NCBI RefSeq assembly: GCF_018409545.1
Contig: NZ_AP024563.1
Location: forward strand, 2,626,001-2,690,000
Origin: Allochromatium tepidum
GTDB lineage: Bacteria > Pseudomonadota > Gammaproteobacteria > Chromatiales > Chromatiaceae
Direction of reading: 5' to 3'
DNA length: 64,000 bases
This document shows, one piece after another, positions 36,175-44,819 of this stretch. Positions within the stretch are counted from its first letter, which is position 1, and every line of letters starts with the position of its first letter. Both the position numbers and the translations under genes were made by a program. A model generated the notes under the pieces. It searched no databases. It was not told where the DNA came from and worked only from the letters and a program-made list of their open reading frames with translations.

Positions 36175-39100
36175 TCAGGGGACATCGAGGAAATGGTTGG
36201 TCGGGCGCGGCGGTTTCCCGTCCTCGTTCGCCGGTTCTCGACGCTCACCGAGACCGCTCAGCGGCTCCCAGCCCAGTCGCGTCCACTCCGGCTCGGTCCA
36301 GGGGCCGGTGACCCGATACTGATAGCGTCCGAGCCGGTCGAGGGTGTTGCCGGTCGCGCGATCGACCAGATAGACGGCTGCGCCCACCACGGGCCCGCCC
36401 GCCACGGCGCCGGCCAAGGCCAGGCTCGTGCCCAGCTTGGGTTCGACCGTGACCAACTGGTCGAGCCGCCGGCCGACGAGATCCGCCGCGCCGCCGACCA
36501 TGACACGCCCGGCCGGTCCCTCGATCGAGACGTCTTCGAAACGCGCCCGCCCCTGCCCGATGGCGATGCGTCCGCCCAGACGCTCGAAGGCGAAACCCTG
36601 GCCATAGAGATCCGAGAAATCGAGCGCCAGCCGCCGCCCGATGGAACCGATGTCGATGAACCCGAGCAGACGCCCGACGCCCGGCTCGGCCTCCAGCAAG
36701 CGTCCCGGATCGACGCCGATGTCGAGCACACCCTCGGCCCGCGCCCAGGCGAAGCGCGTCGGCCCGCCGGGCCAATGCAGTTGGACGCGCGCCCGCGCGC
36801 CCTTGGCCTCGATGGCCGTCGGCTCGTCGAGCAGCGTCAGGACGCCGCGCAGATCCGGAGTCTCGGCCTTCAGGTCCAGACGGCTGCGTCCACCCTCGGA
36901 TGCCCGGACCCATTCGCCCGTACCTTCGATGTTCAAGAGTCCGGACCGGCTCAGACGCAGACGCGGCAGGCGCATCCCCAGGGCATCGCGATGCAGGGAC
37001 AGATCGAGCGTGCCCAATGCGCGCTCGCCCCAGTCGAGCCGGGCGACGCGCAGGTCGAGCGAGGGGAGTTCGGTGATCGGGTCGGGCGCACGATCCGGAC
37101 TCGGCGCGGATACGCGCGGCGTCGGCGGCCCGGCGGACTCGGGATGCGCCACGAACGCCTTGAGATCGAGCCGTTCGAGATCGAGATCCAGCCGCGTCCC
37201 GGTGTCCGTGTCGGCCGGACGGATCAGCCCGGCGACCTCGCCGGCATCGACGCGAAACCGCCAGCCGGATTTGCCCGGCGTCCCCCTGAGCTTGAAGGCG
37301 TTGAGCGTCCGCTCGCCGAGACTCAGGCGGTCGACGTCGAACTCCACACCGGCCAGCGCGATGCCGTCCTTGACCGCCGCGCTCTGGCCAAGCTGGGTCG
37401 CCTTGGCCCAATCGCTCCAGTCACTCAGATCCAGCGCGTCGATCCGTCCGGCCAGATGGAGTCCGGAATCCTGGGTACGCAGTGACAGTTCGAGCGGTCG
37501 GCCCGAAAGCTTGGCACCGACCTTGGAGGCCTGGATCCCGCGTTCGTCGAAGCGTACCGCGCCGCTCAGGCCCGAGAGCCGGATGGCCGTCCCGCGCACG
37601 CCCAGCGTGGCCGGCGCCGGCCAGCTCAGGACACCCGACACGCCCAGCGTGCGCTGTTTCACGAACGGCAGATCGATGTCCAGCACCAGTTGTGATTGAC
37701 CGCTGACCTGGAGGATTTCGGCGAGTCCGCCCAGCTTTTCAGACAGTGGGGTCTCGGCCAGGGTACGCCGACCGTCCTCGAAGGGGCCGCGCGCCTCACC
37801 GTGGATGCGCATCTGCTCGACATGCGCGAGATCGGGCAGATCGACCCGGCCGGCGCGGAAATCGCTATCGAGGAGACGCCCGCGATCGACCCGGATCGTC
37901 AAGCCCTCGTCGAGAAAGCGCAGATGACCGGCGGCCGACGTGATGGCGGGCCATCCCGGCTGATAGTCCAGCCGCAGATCTTCGAACTCCAGCTTCAGCT
38001 CGAAACGGCCCTGACGCCGGCGGAAGGGATGATCGGCCAGGGCGCCGCGAAAGAGCGCGTCGCCCTGGGTGACGCGCCCGGAGACGATCGCGGCGTCGAG
38101 CCAGTCGACCAGTTGCGGCTTCATGATCCCAACCGGCAGGTAGAGACGCACATTGGCGGCATTGGCGTCCCGGAAGCGTGCGCGCAGATCCAGGAAGGGC
38201 CGTCCGTCGGCGCCCGGCAGTTCCAGCGCGAAATGCGCCTGACCGCTGAGATCGGCGTTCTCCAGCGCCAGTTCGTGCGCCGCGAGGCGCCAGCCGCCGG
38301 ACGGACGGCGCGTCCAGTCGAGCCGGCCGCTGAACTGGTCGAGCCGCAACGGGCGATCGAAGAGCGGATTCAGGTCCAGATCCAGTCCCTCGGACCCGAG
38401 CCGCACCCAGCCGCCGTCCTGATCGCCGGCGAACCGCAGATCCAGGCCGGCGAAACCGGGCTGTCGTTCGCGGCGATCGAGACCCAGACCGGACAGCCGG
38501 CCCGAGACCTGCCAGCGTGACTCGACACCCGTGCCGGCCGGCTCGAAGCGTACCGCCAGATCGTGCGCGCTTCCGCGTGGGTGGCGCTCCAGGAGTGAGT
38601 TCAGCGCCTCGGGCAGCGGCCAGGGACTCGCCCGCCGCATGGCGCTCAGATCGTCCAGGTCCAACTGAGCGAGGCGTCCGCCCAGACCCAGCAGCCGTCC
38701 TTCCGGACTCAGACGCAGATCCAGACCCAGGCCCGAGACGGCCACGTCGTCGAATCCGGCCTCCAGTCCGGCGATCCGGGCGCTCCAGCCGGATTGCTGC
38801 GAACGCACGCGCGCCATCCCGCTCAGATGCCAGGCCGGCGACCGCTCGCGCGCGGCATCATCCGACGTCTGTGTCTGTCCAGGCGTCTCATCGGACGCCA
38901 GCCGCACGCCCCGCAGATCGGCCCGGATCAGCGCCTGTTCGAGTCGGCCCGCCTGGAAGTCGAGCCAGCTCTCGACGTCGGCGCGCTCGGTATCCAGCCG
39001 ACCATGTGCCGGCACAGCCGCCGGCAGCAGCAGACCGAGATTGGCGACATCCAGATGCAGATAGCCGCGCCCGCTCCAGGAACGCGGATCGGACGCCGGA

Positions 39101-39801
39101 CCATTCAGCCGCAGGGCCAGTTGGAGACAGGGTTTACAGGGTTCGTCCGCGCCGCTGGGCGCCTCATCGGTGGCGAGCACGAGCGGATCGGGCGACACCG
39201 GCCGTGCGGAGAGATCCAGCCAATGGCGCTCGCCGCTGTTCTCCAGTCGCAGGCGTGTCTCGACCAGACGCAGCTGCTTGCCGCCGCGCGCCGGATCGAC
39301 GAACAGGATCTCGCTCTCGATCAGATCGAGCCGACCCCGATTCAAGAAGCCTTCGAGCACGCGCGGATCGTCGCTCGCCAGTGCGTCCAGTCCATGCACG
39401 CGCAGACGTCCATCCTCTCCGCGCTCCAGGACCAGACGCGCCCCGACCAGCGTGATGCCCGAAATCCGGACCGAACGGCTCAGGAGCGAGGCTTGGAGAT
39501 TCAGATCCAGCTCGATCGCCCTCAACGCCGGCGCCCGCGTGCCGTCGTCCGGACGATCGAGCGCGACGCCTTCCAGCCGCAGACGCGGCTGCAAGCCGGA
39601 CAGGCCGAGTCGCAACGTCCCGATCGACAGCCGATACCCGAGACGCTCGGACAGCCTTCCGGCGATGGCGTCCCGATACTCGCCGGTCAGCGGCGGCGTC
39701 AGACGCAAGACCGAGACCAACAGCGCCAGGAGCACCAGCCCCAGGAGCATGGAGGTCGTCAGCAAGGCCGTGAGGCGTCTGAGCAGGGACATGGGAGACA
39801 T
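36175..39801 (-). CDS. yhdP: YhdP-family AsmA-like protein
   Basis: A 1208-residue AsmA/DUF3971-type protein with one N-terminal membrane anchor (LLTTSMLLGLVLLALLVSVL). The long body is beta-rich with repeated short leucine-aspartate patterns, as expected of the bridge-like lipid transporters. In E. coli YhdP helps move phospholipid to the outer membrane. The C-terminal domain includes GRIAIGQGRARFEDVSIEGP and GAAVYLVDRATGNTLDRL. The exact start is uncertain: ATGs at 39801 and 39792 fit, and the frame extends to 39864. It follows rng and precedes the Nit gene. Confidence 0.9.
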   Translation of the reverse strand: MSPMSLLRRLTALLTTSMLLGLVLLALLVSVLRLTPPLTGEYRDAIAGRLSERLGYRLSIGTLRLGLSGLQPRLRLEGVALDRPDDGTRAPALRAIELDLNLQASLLSRSVRISGITLVGARLVLERGEDGRLRVHGLDALASDDPRVLEGFLNRGRLDLIESEILFVDPARGGKQLRLVETRLRLENSGERHWLDLSARPVSPDPLVLATDEAPSGADEPCKPCLQLALRLNGPASDPRSWSGRGYLHLDVANLGLLLPAAVPAHGRLDTERADVESWLDFQAGRLEQALIRADLRGVRLASDETPGQTQTSDDAARERSPAWHLSGMARVRSQQSGWSARIAGLEAGFDDVAVSGLGLDLRLSPEGRLLGLGGRLAQLDLDDLSAMRRASPWPLPEALNSLLERHPRGSAHDLAVRFEPAGTGVESRWQVSGRLSGLGLDRRERQPGFAGLDLRFAGDQDGGWVRLGSEGLDLDLNPLFDRPLRLDQFSGRLDWTRRPSGGWRLAAHELALENADLSGQAHFALELPGADGRPFLDLRARFRDANAANVRLYLPVGIMKPQLVDWLDAAIVSGRVTQGDALFRGALADHPFRRRQGRFELKLEFEDLRLDYQPGWPAITSAAGHLRFLDEGLTIRVDRGRLLDSDFRAGRVDLPDLAHVEQMRIHGEARGPFEDGRRTLAETPLSEKLGGLAEILQVSGQSQLVLDIDLPFVKQRTLGVSGVLSWPAPATLGVRGTAIRLSGLSGAVRFDERGIQASKVGAKLSGRPLELSLRTQDSGLHLAGRIDALDLSDWSDWAKATQLGQSAAVKDGIALAGVEFDVDRLSLGERTLNAFKLRGTPGKSGWRFRVDAGEVAGLIRPADTDTGTRLDLDLERLDLKAFVAHPESAGPPTPRVSAPSPDRAPDPITELPSLDLRVARLDWGERALGTLDLSLHRDALGMRLPRLRLSRSGLLNIEGTGEWVRASEGGRSRLDLKAETPDLRGVLTLLDEPTAIEAKGARARVQLHWPGGPTRFAWARAEGVLDIGVDPGRLLEAEPGVGRLLGFIDIGSIGRRLALDFSDLYGQGFAFERLGGRIAIGQGRARFEDVSIEGPAGRVMVGGAADLVGRRLDQLVTVEPKLGTSLALAGAVAGGPVVGAAVYLVDRATGNTLDRLGRYQYRVTGPWTEPEWTRLGWEPLSGLGERREPANEDGKPPRPTNHFLDVP

Positions 39802-39870
39802 CAAGCCAATGGAGCCATCGGTGCGCGTTTTTCGGCGAGCGGCGCGTCCTGGCGCACGCTCCATGCAGCG

Positions 39871-41325
39871 TTAGATGAGCACGACGTCGTATTGCTCCTG
39901 AGTGTAGAGCGCCTCGGCCTGGAGCCGGATCGGGCGGCCGATGAACTCCTCCAGCTCGGCCAGATGCGCCGACTCCTCGTCGAGCAGCCGGTCGACGACC
40001 TCCGGCGAGGCCAGAACCAGCAGGGTCTCGACCTCGAACTGACGCGACTCGCGCAGGATCTCGCGGAAGATCTCGTAGCAGGTCGTCTCGGCGGTCTTGA
40101 TCGAACCGCGCCCGCCGCAGCAGGGACAGGGCTCGCACAGCACATGCTCCAGCGACTCGCGGGTGCGCTTGCGCGTCATCTCGACCAGGCCGAGCGAGGA
40201 GACCTCGGTGATGTGGGTCTTGGCATGATCGCGGGCGAGGCATTTTTCGAGCGCGCGCAATACCTGGCGCTTGTGCTCGTCCTCGGTCATGTCGATGAAG
40301 TCGATGATGATGATGCCGCCGAGATTGCGCAGTCGCAGTTGACGGCAGATGGCTTGGGCGGCCTCCAGGTTGGTCTTGAAGATGGTCTCTTCCAGATTGC
40401 GATGGCCGACGAAGGCGCCGGTGTTCACATCGATGGTCGTCATGGCCTCGGTCTGGTCGATGACCAGATGACCGCCCGACTTGAGGCTGACCTTGCGCTG
40501 GAGCGCCTTGCGGATCTCCTCCTCGACGCCGTAGAGATCGAACAGCGGGCGCTCGCCCTGGTAGTACTCGATGCGCTCCCGGATCTCGGGGATGTACTTG
40601 GCGGCGAAGGAGACGGCCTTGTCGAACATGGCACGCGAGTCGATGCGGATGCGCTCGACCTCGGGCGTCACCAGATCGCGCAGTGCACGCAGGGCTAGGG
40701 CCAGATCGTCGTGGATCAGCCCGATCTGGTCGACATGGGTGCAACGCTCCTTGATGCCGCGCCAGAGCTTGGCCAGAAAGGCCATGTCCTTCTCCAGCGC
40801 CTCCTCGCTCACGCCCTCGGCGGCAGTGCGGGCGATGAAACCGCCCTCGCCCTGATGGGCCTCGACATAGCGCAGCAGGATCTCGCGCAGACGGCGGCGC
40901 TCGTCCTCGTCCTCGATCTTCTGCGACACGCCCGTGGTCGCCACCGCCGGCATGCACACCAGATAGCGCGAGGCGATCGAGATGTTGGTGGTCAGACGCG
41001 CGCCCTTGGTGCCGAGCGGATCCTTGACCACCTGGACCACGATCATGTCGCCCTCGCGCACCAGCTCATGGATCTGGTCGCCGCGCGACTCGCCCGGCGT
41101 GCCGATGATGTCGGAGGCGTGCAGAAAGGCCGCGCGTTCCAGACCGATGTCGACGAAGGCCGCCTGCATCCCCGGCAGCACGCGGCAAATGCGCCCCTTG
41201 TAGATGTTGCCGACCAGACCGCAGCGCTCGGCGCGCTCGATGATGATCTCCTGCACCACGCCGTTCTCGACCACGGCGACCCTGGTCTCGGGCGGGGTGA
41301 CATTGATGAGAATCTCTTCACTCAC
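39871..41325 (-). CDS. rng: ribonuclease G
   Basis: Endonuclease that matures the 5' end of 16S rRNA and helps degrade mRNA. The 484 residues have an N-terminal S1 domain (GNIYKGRICRVLPGMQAAFV), the catalytic Asp pair in TTIDVNTGAFVG and IIIIDFIDM, and the zinc-link CEPCPCCGGRGSIK. The start is GTG at 41325 with AAGGA upstream. It sits between maf and yhdP as in E. coli. Confidence 0.95.
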   Translation of the reverse strand: MSEEILINVTPPETRVAVVENGVVQEIIIERAERCGLVGNIYKGRICRVLPGMQAAFVDIGLERAAFLHASDIIGTPGESRGDQIHELVREGDMIVVQVVKDPLGTKGARLTTNISIASRYLVCMPAVATTGVSQKIEDEDERRRLREILLRYVEAHQGEGGFIARTAAEGVSEEALEKDMAFLAKLWRGIKERCTHVDQIGLIHDDLALALRALRDLVTPEVERIRIDSRAMFDKAVSFAAKYIPEIRERIEYYQGERPLFDLYGVEEEIRKALQRKVSLKSGGHLVIDQTEAMTTIDVNTGAFVGHRNLEETIFKTNLEAAQAICRQLRLRNLGGIIIIDFIDMTEDEHKRQVLRALEKCLARDHAKTHITEVSSLGLVEMTRKRTRESLEHVLCEPCPCCGGRGSIKTAETTCYEIFREILRESRQFEVETLLVLASPEVVDRLLDEESAHLAELEEFIGRPIRLQAEALYTQEQYDVVLI

Positions 41326-41360
41326 TCGATACGTCCTTCAATAGCTGGATTCTGAACATT

Positions 41361-41391
41361 GAAACCGCAAAGGCGCGAAGGACGCAAAGCA
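41361..41391 (+). repeat. dispersed-type repeat, copy A (AAACCGCAAAGGCGC motif)
   Basis: GAAACCGCAAAGGCGCGAAG followed by GACGCAAAGC lies just after the maf stop. A diverged copy in the opposite direction is at 42041-42072, on the other side of maf. Motifs of this kind recur between genes in many proteobacterial genomes; their role is unknown. Confidence 0.6.
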
Positions 41392-41419
41392 ACCGCCCAA
41401 GGATCGCCTGGAAATCGGC

Positions 41420-42028
41420 TCAGGAGAGGCGATCACGGTCGAGCAGGACGATCCCGGCGTGATGCAGCAGGCGCCCGGTTTCATAGAGCGGCAGTCCCAT
41501 GACGCCTGAGTAGCTACCCTGAAGCTCGGCGACGAAGAGCGCGCCAAGGCCCTGGATGCCGTAGCCGCCGGCCTTGTCCTGCGGTTCGCCGCTCGCCCAG
41601 TAGGCCAGTCGCTCGCGGTCGTCGATGGCGCGAAAGCGAACCCGGCTCGTGCTCAGCGCGTACCGAACCTCACCGGCCTGGGCAAGCGCCACCCCGGTCA
41701 GCACCTGATGCGTGCGCCCGGACAGACGCGCCATCATGAGCAGGAAATCGGGTCGGTCGAGCGGTTTTCCCAGGATCTCGCCGTCGATGATCACGGCGGT
41801 GTCGGCGGCCAACACCGGGCGCGGGTCTCCGGTCGGAATCCCCAATCGGCCCGCCTGAGCCTTTTCAATCGCGATCCGCCGCACATAGTCCTCGGGCGAT
41901 TCGCCCGGACCCGGAGTCTCGTCCACGTCCGCCGCGACCTGAGCGAAGCGCACTCCGATCTGGTTCAGCAACTCGCCCCGGCGCGGCGAGCGCGAGGCCA
42001 GATAGAGATGATGGTCGGTTTCGCTCAT
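41420..42028 (-). CDS. maf: Maf-family nucleotide pyrophosphatase
   Basis: House-cleaning enzyme that hydrolyses non-standard or modified nucleoside triphosphates (YhdE/YceF type). The 202 residues contain YLASRSPRRGELLNQIG, VLAADTAVIIDGEILGKP and DKAGGYGIQGLGALFV. The ATG at 42028 (MSETDHHLYLASR) was chosen. An upstream extension, MNRKGAKYAKEF, is only the translation of the flanking repeat. It is bracketed by inverted copies of that repeat between rng and rlmH. Confidence 0.93.
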   Translation of the reverse strand: MSETDHHLYLASRSPRRGELLNQIGVRFAQVAADVDETPGPGESPEDYVRRIAIEKAQAGRLGIPTGDPRPVLAADTAVIIDGEILGKPLDRPDFLLMMARLSGRTHQVLTGVALAQAGEVRYALSTSRVRFRAIDDRERLAYWASGEPQDKAGGYGIQGLGALFVAELQGSYSGVMGLPLYETGRLLHHAGIVLLDRDRLS

Positions 42029-42040
42029 GCTGGAGACGAA

Positions 42041-42072
42041 CTCCTTGGCGTACTTGGCGCCTTTGCGGTTCA
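42041..42072 (-). repeat. dispersed-type repeat, copy B, inverted relative to copy A
   Basis: On the minus strand this reads TGAACCGCAAAGGCGCCAAG followed by TACGCCAAGGAG. It shares ACCGCAAAGGCGC with copy A at 41361-41391. The two copies face each other across maf. Confidence 0.6.
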
Positions 42073-42085
42073 AAACACGGCTCGA

Positions 42086-42559
42086 TCACCCAGCCCGATG
42101 ATAGGGATGTCCCTGGGTCAGACTCCAGGCACGATAGATCTGCTCGGCGAGGATGACGCGCACCAGCGGATGCGGAAAGGTCAGGGCCGAGAGCGACCAG
42201 CGCTCGCGCGCCTGCGCCAGACAGTCCTCCGACAGCCCGTCGGCCCCGCCGACCACGAGCGCCCGATCACGCCCATCGGCCAGCCAGTCGCGCAGCCGGC
42301 CCGCCAGCGTCTCGGTACTCCAGGAACGCCCGCGCTCGTCGAGCACGATCACATCCGCGCCCTTGGGGATGGCCTTGAGGATGCGCCGCCCTTCTTCTTC
42401 GCGCGCCTGACGCACATTGGTGGTCTTGGCGCGATGGACCGGGTCGATCTCGACCAGATGCAGGGCGCACTCGGGCGGCAGCCGCTTGGCGTATTCGCGA
42501 TAACCCTCTTCGATCCAGCCCGGCATCCGCCGGCCGACACACATCAGATGAATCCGCAT
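42086..42559 (-). CDS. rlmH: 23S rRNA (pseudouridine1915-N3)-methyltransferase
   Basis: SPOUT methyltransferase that modifies helix 69 of 23S rRNA in the assembled ribosome. The 157 residues start MRIHLMCVGRRMPGWIEEGY and include VVGGADGLSEDC, LTFPHPLVRVILAEQIYRAW and a C-terminal TQGHPYHR, the trefoil-knot hallmarks. The frame is open far upstream, but only this part is real. It heads the maf-rng-yhdP block and is divergent from tatA. Confidence 0.96.
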   Translation of the reverse strand: MRIHLMCVGRRMPGWIEEGYREYAKRLPPECALHLVEIDPVHRAKTTNVRQAREEEGRRILKAIPKGADVIVLDERGRSWSTETLAGRLRDWLADGRDRALVVGGADGLSEDCLAQARERWSLSALTFPHPLVRVILAEQIYRAWSLTQGHPYHRAG

Positions 42560-42808
42560 ACGACACTCGATTTCGATCAGTCCCGACATCATCCTCCATC
42601 CCGGTGCCCGACGTAAACGCGCGCCGACCGAGACCCAAACGCACCCCCCGACCTGAGCGGGCGCTTTCAGCGTCCATCCGCTTGCGTTATGATCGCCGTT
42701 CGCGAATTTCGAATCCCGTCCGCGTCGCGACCTCGGTCCAGGCACACGGACGGAACAGACCAGCACATCCCGAGGTCGACGCACGACCACGGGCAACGGA
42801 GAAACACG

Positions 42809-43078
42809 ATGGGCGTCGGTGGCATCAGTATCTGGCAACTCCTGATCATCCTGTTGATCGTCGTCTTGCTGTTCGGCACCAAGCGGCTGAAGAGCATCGG
42901 CTCGGATCTCGGCGAGGCCATCCGCGGCTTCCGCAGCTCCATGTCGAACTCCGACAAGAGCGATGAAGACAGCGCCCGCGAGAGCGCGACCATCGCCCAG
43001 TCCAACGAGGCGCGTCCGGGTGATACGAGCACCCAGTCGCGTCCGGCCGATACTGCCGCCAATCGCGATCGCCCCTGA
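42809..43078 (+). CDS. tatA: Sec-independent translocase subunit TatA
   Basis: Pore-forming subunit of twin-arginine export. The 89 residues have one N-terminal membrane helix ([17 protein letters not shown]), the [20 protein letters not shown] hinge and amphipathic helix, and a polar tail. It is followed 48 bases later by tatB, but tatC lies at 26.0-27.2 kb on the other strand. Confidence 0.95.
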   Translation: MGVGGISIWQLLIILLIVVLLFGTKRLKSIGSDLGEAIRGFRSSMSNSDKSDEDSARESATIAQSNEARPGDTSTQSRPADTAANRDRP

Positions 43079-43126
43079 GCCGATCGTCCCGCCAACCGGA
43101 TGCGTGATCCGCTGGACCTGACCTAG

Positions 43127-43453
43127 ATGTTCGACGTCGGCTTTCAAGAACTGATCCTGGTGGCGATCGTGGCCCTGGTCGTGGTCGGCCCCGAGCGCCT
43201 GCCGCGCGTGGCGCGCGTGGCGGGCAAGTGGGTCGGGCACGCACGGCGCACGCTGGCCAACGTCAAGCACGAGATCGATCGCGAGCTCAAGGCCGAGGAA
43301 CTCAAGAAGATCCTCGACGAGCAGGCGCGACACAATCCGCTCCAGACCATCCTGGAAGAACCGGCGAAGACCATGCCCCGCCCGGCGACCACGACCGAGC
43401 CGCAGACGACTCAGAGCGGCTCGTCTCCGTCGAACGACCCGCTCGCCAAGTAA
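43127..43453 (+). CDS. tatB: Sec-independent translocase subunit TatB
   Basis: Partner of TatC in binding twin-arginine signal peptides. The 108 residues start MFDVGFQELILVAIVALVVV followed by GPERLPRVAR, the TatB-type glutamate and proline in the hinge. A long amphipathic helix (KHEIDRELKAEELKKILDEQ) and an unstructured tail follow. In tandem with tatA. Confidence 0.93.
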   Translation: MFDVGFQELILVAIVALVVVGPERLPRVARVAGKWVGHARRTLANVKHEIDRELKAEELKKILDEQARHNPLQTILEEPAKTMPRPATTTEPQTTQSGSSPSNDPLAK

Positions 43454-43640
43454 GGCGATCTGCGAGAAAGAATCGACTCCGTGCAGCATGTGGTGAGCGC
43501 CGCGAACCGCATCAGTCGCGGTCGATGCGGTTCGTTCCTCACCGCATCCTACGGGTAGAGGCCCTTGTTCCGGCCCACCGGACGCCGCATCTTGTCGGGG
43601 TCGAGCCAATCTCAACCCCCAACGAGCCCAGACCCGATCC

Positions 43641-44819
43641 ATGCCGCGCCGTATCCTGCCGATCCTGATCCTCGCTCTGGGGGTCGGGATCTTCGTCGCC
43701 CTCAAGGCGACCCGCCCCACCCCGCATCCCGTCCAGCCCAGTGAACGGATCTGGCGTGTGGAAGTGACTCAGGTCACGCCCGCCGATCATCGCCCGATCC
43801 TGGCGCTCTTCGGTCGGGTCGAGGCGCCGGATCGCCTCCAGGCCGCCGCGCCCGTGGCCGGACGGCTGCTGGAGGTTCATGTCCGCGACGGTGATCGCGT
43901 TGCGATCGGTGCCCTGCTGGCGCGGCTCGATCCGAACGATCTCCAGCCGCGTCTGACCAGGGCGCGCGCCGATCTGGAGAAAGAGCGTCTCAAACTGAGC
44001 CACGACCGTCAGGCGCTGGAGCAGGAACGCGAGATCCTGCGTCTGGCCCGACAGGCGCTGGAGCGCGCCGAGACCGTGCAGTCCAAGCAACTCGGCTCGG
44101 TCTCCAGCGTCGACGAGGCGCGCGAGCAATACGCCCGCGCCCAGCTCGCCGTGACACTGCGCGAGCAGTCGATCGCCGAACATCCGGCGCGGCTGGCGGC
44201 CCTGGAAGCGGCGCTGGCCGAAGCCGAACGCGATCTGGCGCGCGGCACCATCCACGCGCCCTTCGACGCCCGCATCGGCGTGGTCGCGGCGGCGCCGGGC
44301 GATCAGCTCCAGCCCAACCAGACCATCCTCACGCTCTATCCGCTCGATGGACTCTATGTGCGCGCCAAGGTGCCGGGCGTGCACAGCGAGGAACTGCGCG
44401 CCGCGCTCGACGGCGGCGAGCGCCTGACGGCCACCGGCTCGCACGCCGGCCGCCCGGTCAGGGCCGTGCTCGAACGGCTGGCCGGCGAGGCCGACGCGCG
44501 CGGCGTCGATGCCCTGCTGCGACTCGATCCCGAATCCAGCCTGCCGCTCGGCGCCTTCGTCGATCTGCGGCTGGAACGCCCGGTCGCGCCCGACACCATC
44601 GCCCTGCCCTTCGCCGCCCTGCATGGCGGAGATCGCGTCTTCGCGGTGCGCGACGGGCGGTTGAAAGGGCTGCGCATCGAACGGGTCGGCGAACTCGACA
44701 CCGGTGCCGGCGAGGGCCGCGTCCTGCTGCGCGTGCCCGAACTCCAGCCCGGCGAGCCGGTGATGCGCACCCACCTGCCCAATGCCATCGACAGCCTCAA
44801 GGTCGAGATCGTCGAATGA
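43641..44819 (+). CDS. RND efflux periplasmic adaptor (membrane fusion protein)
   Basis: A 392-residue HlyD/AcrA-type adaptor that links an inner-membrane RND pump to an outer-membrane channel. An N-terminal anchor (ILPILILALGVGIFVAL) is followed by a lipoyl half (AAPVAGRLLEVHVRDGDRVA), a coiled coil at about 110-190, the second lipoyl half (GTIHAPFDARIGVVAAAPGD) and a beta-barrel. It overlaps the pump gene by four bases. No outer-membrane channel gene is adjacent. Substrate unknown. Confidence 0.93.
   Translation: MPRRILPILILALGVGIFVALKATRPTPHPVQPSERIWRVEVTQVTPADHRPILALFGRVEAPDRLQAAAPVAGRLLEVHVRDGDRVAIGALLARLDPNDLQPRLTRARADLEKERLKLSHDRQALEQEREILRLARQALERAETVQSKQLGSVSSVDEAREQYARAQLAVTLREQSIAEHPARLAALEAALAEAERDLARGTIHAPFDARIGVVAAAPGDQLQPNQTILTLYPLDGLYVRAKVPGVHSEELRAALDGGERLTATGSHAGRPVRAVLERLAGEADARGVDALLRLDPESSLPLGAFVDLRLERPVAPDTIALPFAALHGGDRVFAVRDGRLKGLRIERVGELDTGAGEGRVLLRVPELQPGEPVMRTHLPNAIDSLKVEIVE

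Noticed and set aside
43454-43640. Possible small gene between tatB and the RND adaptor
   Set aside because: The open frame running through is a continuation of a tatB shadow frame with no start or motif.
42560-43720. Long open frame on the minus strand upstream of rlmH
   Set aside because: It is the antisense shadow of tatA, tatB and the adaptor; only the rlmH part at its 3' end has family features.
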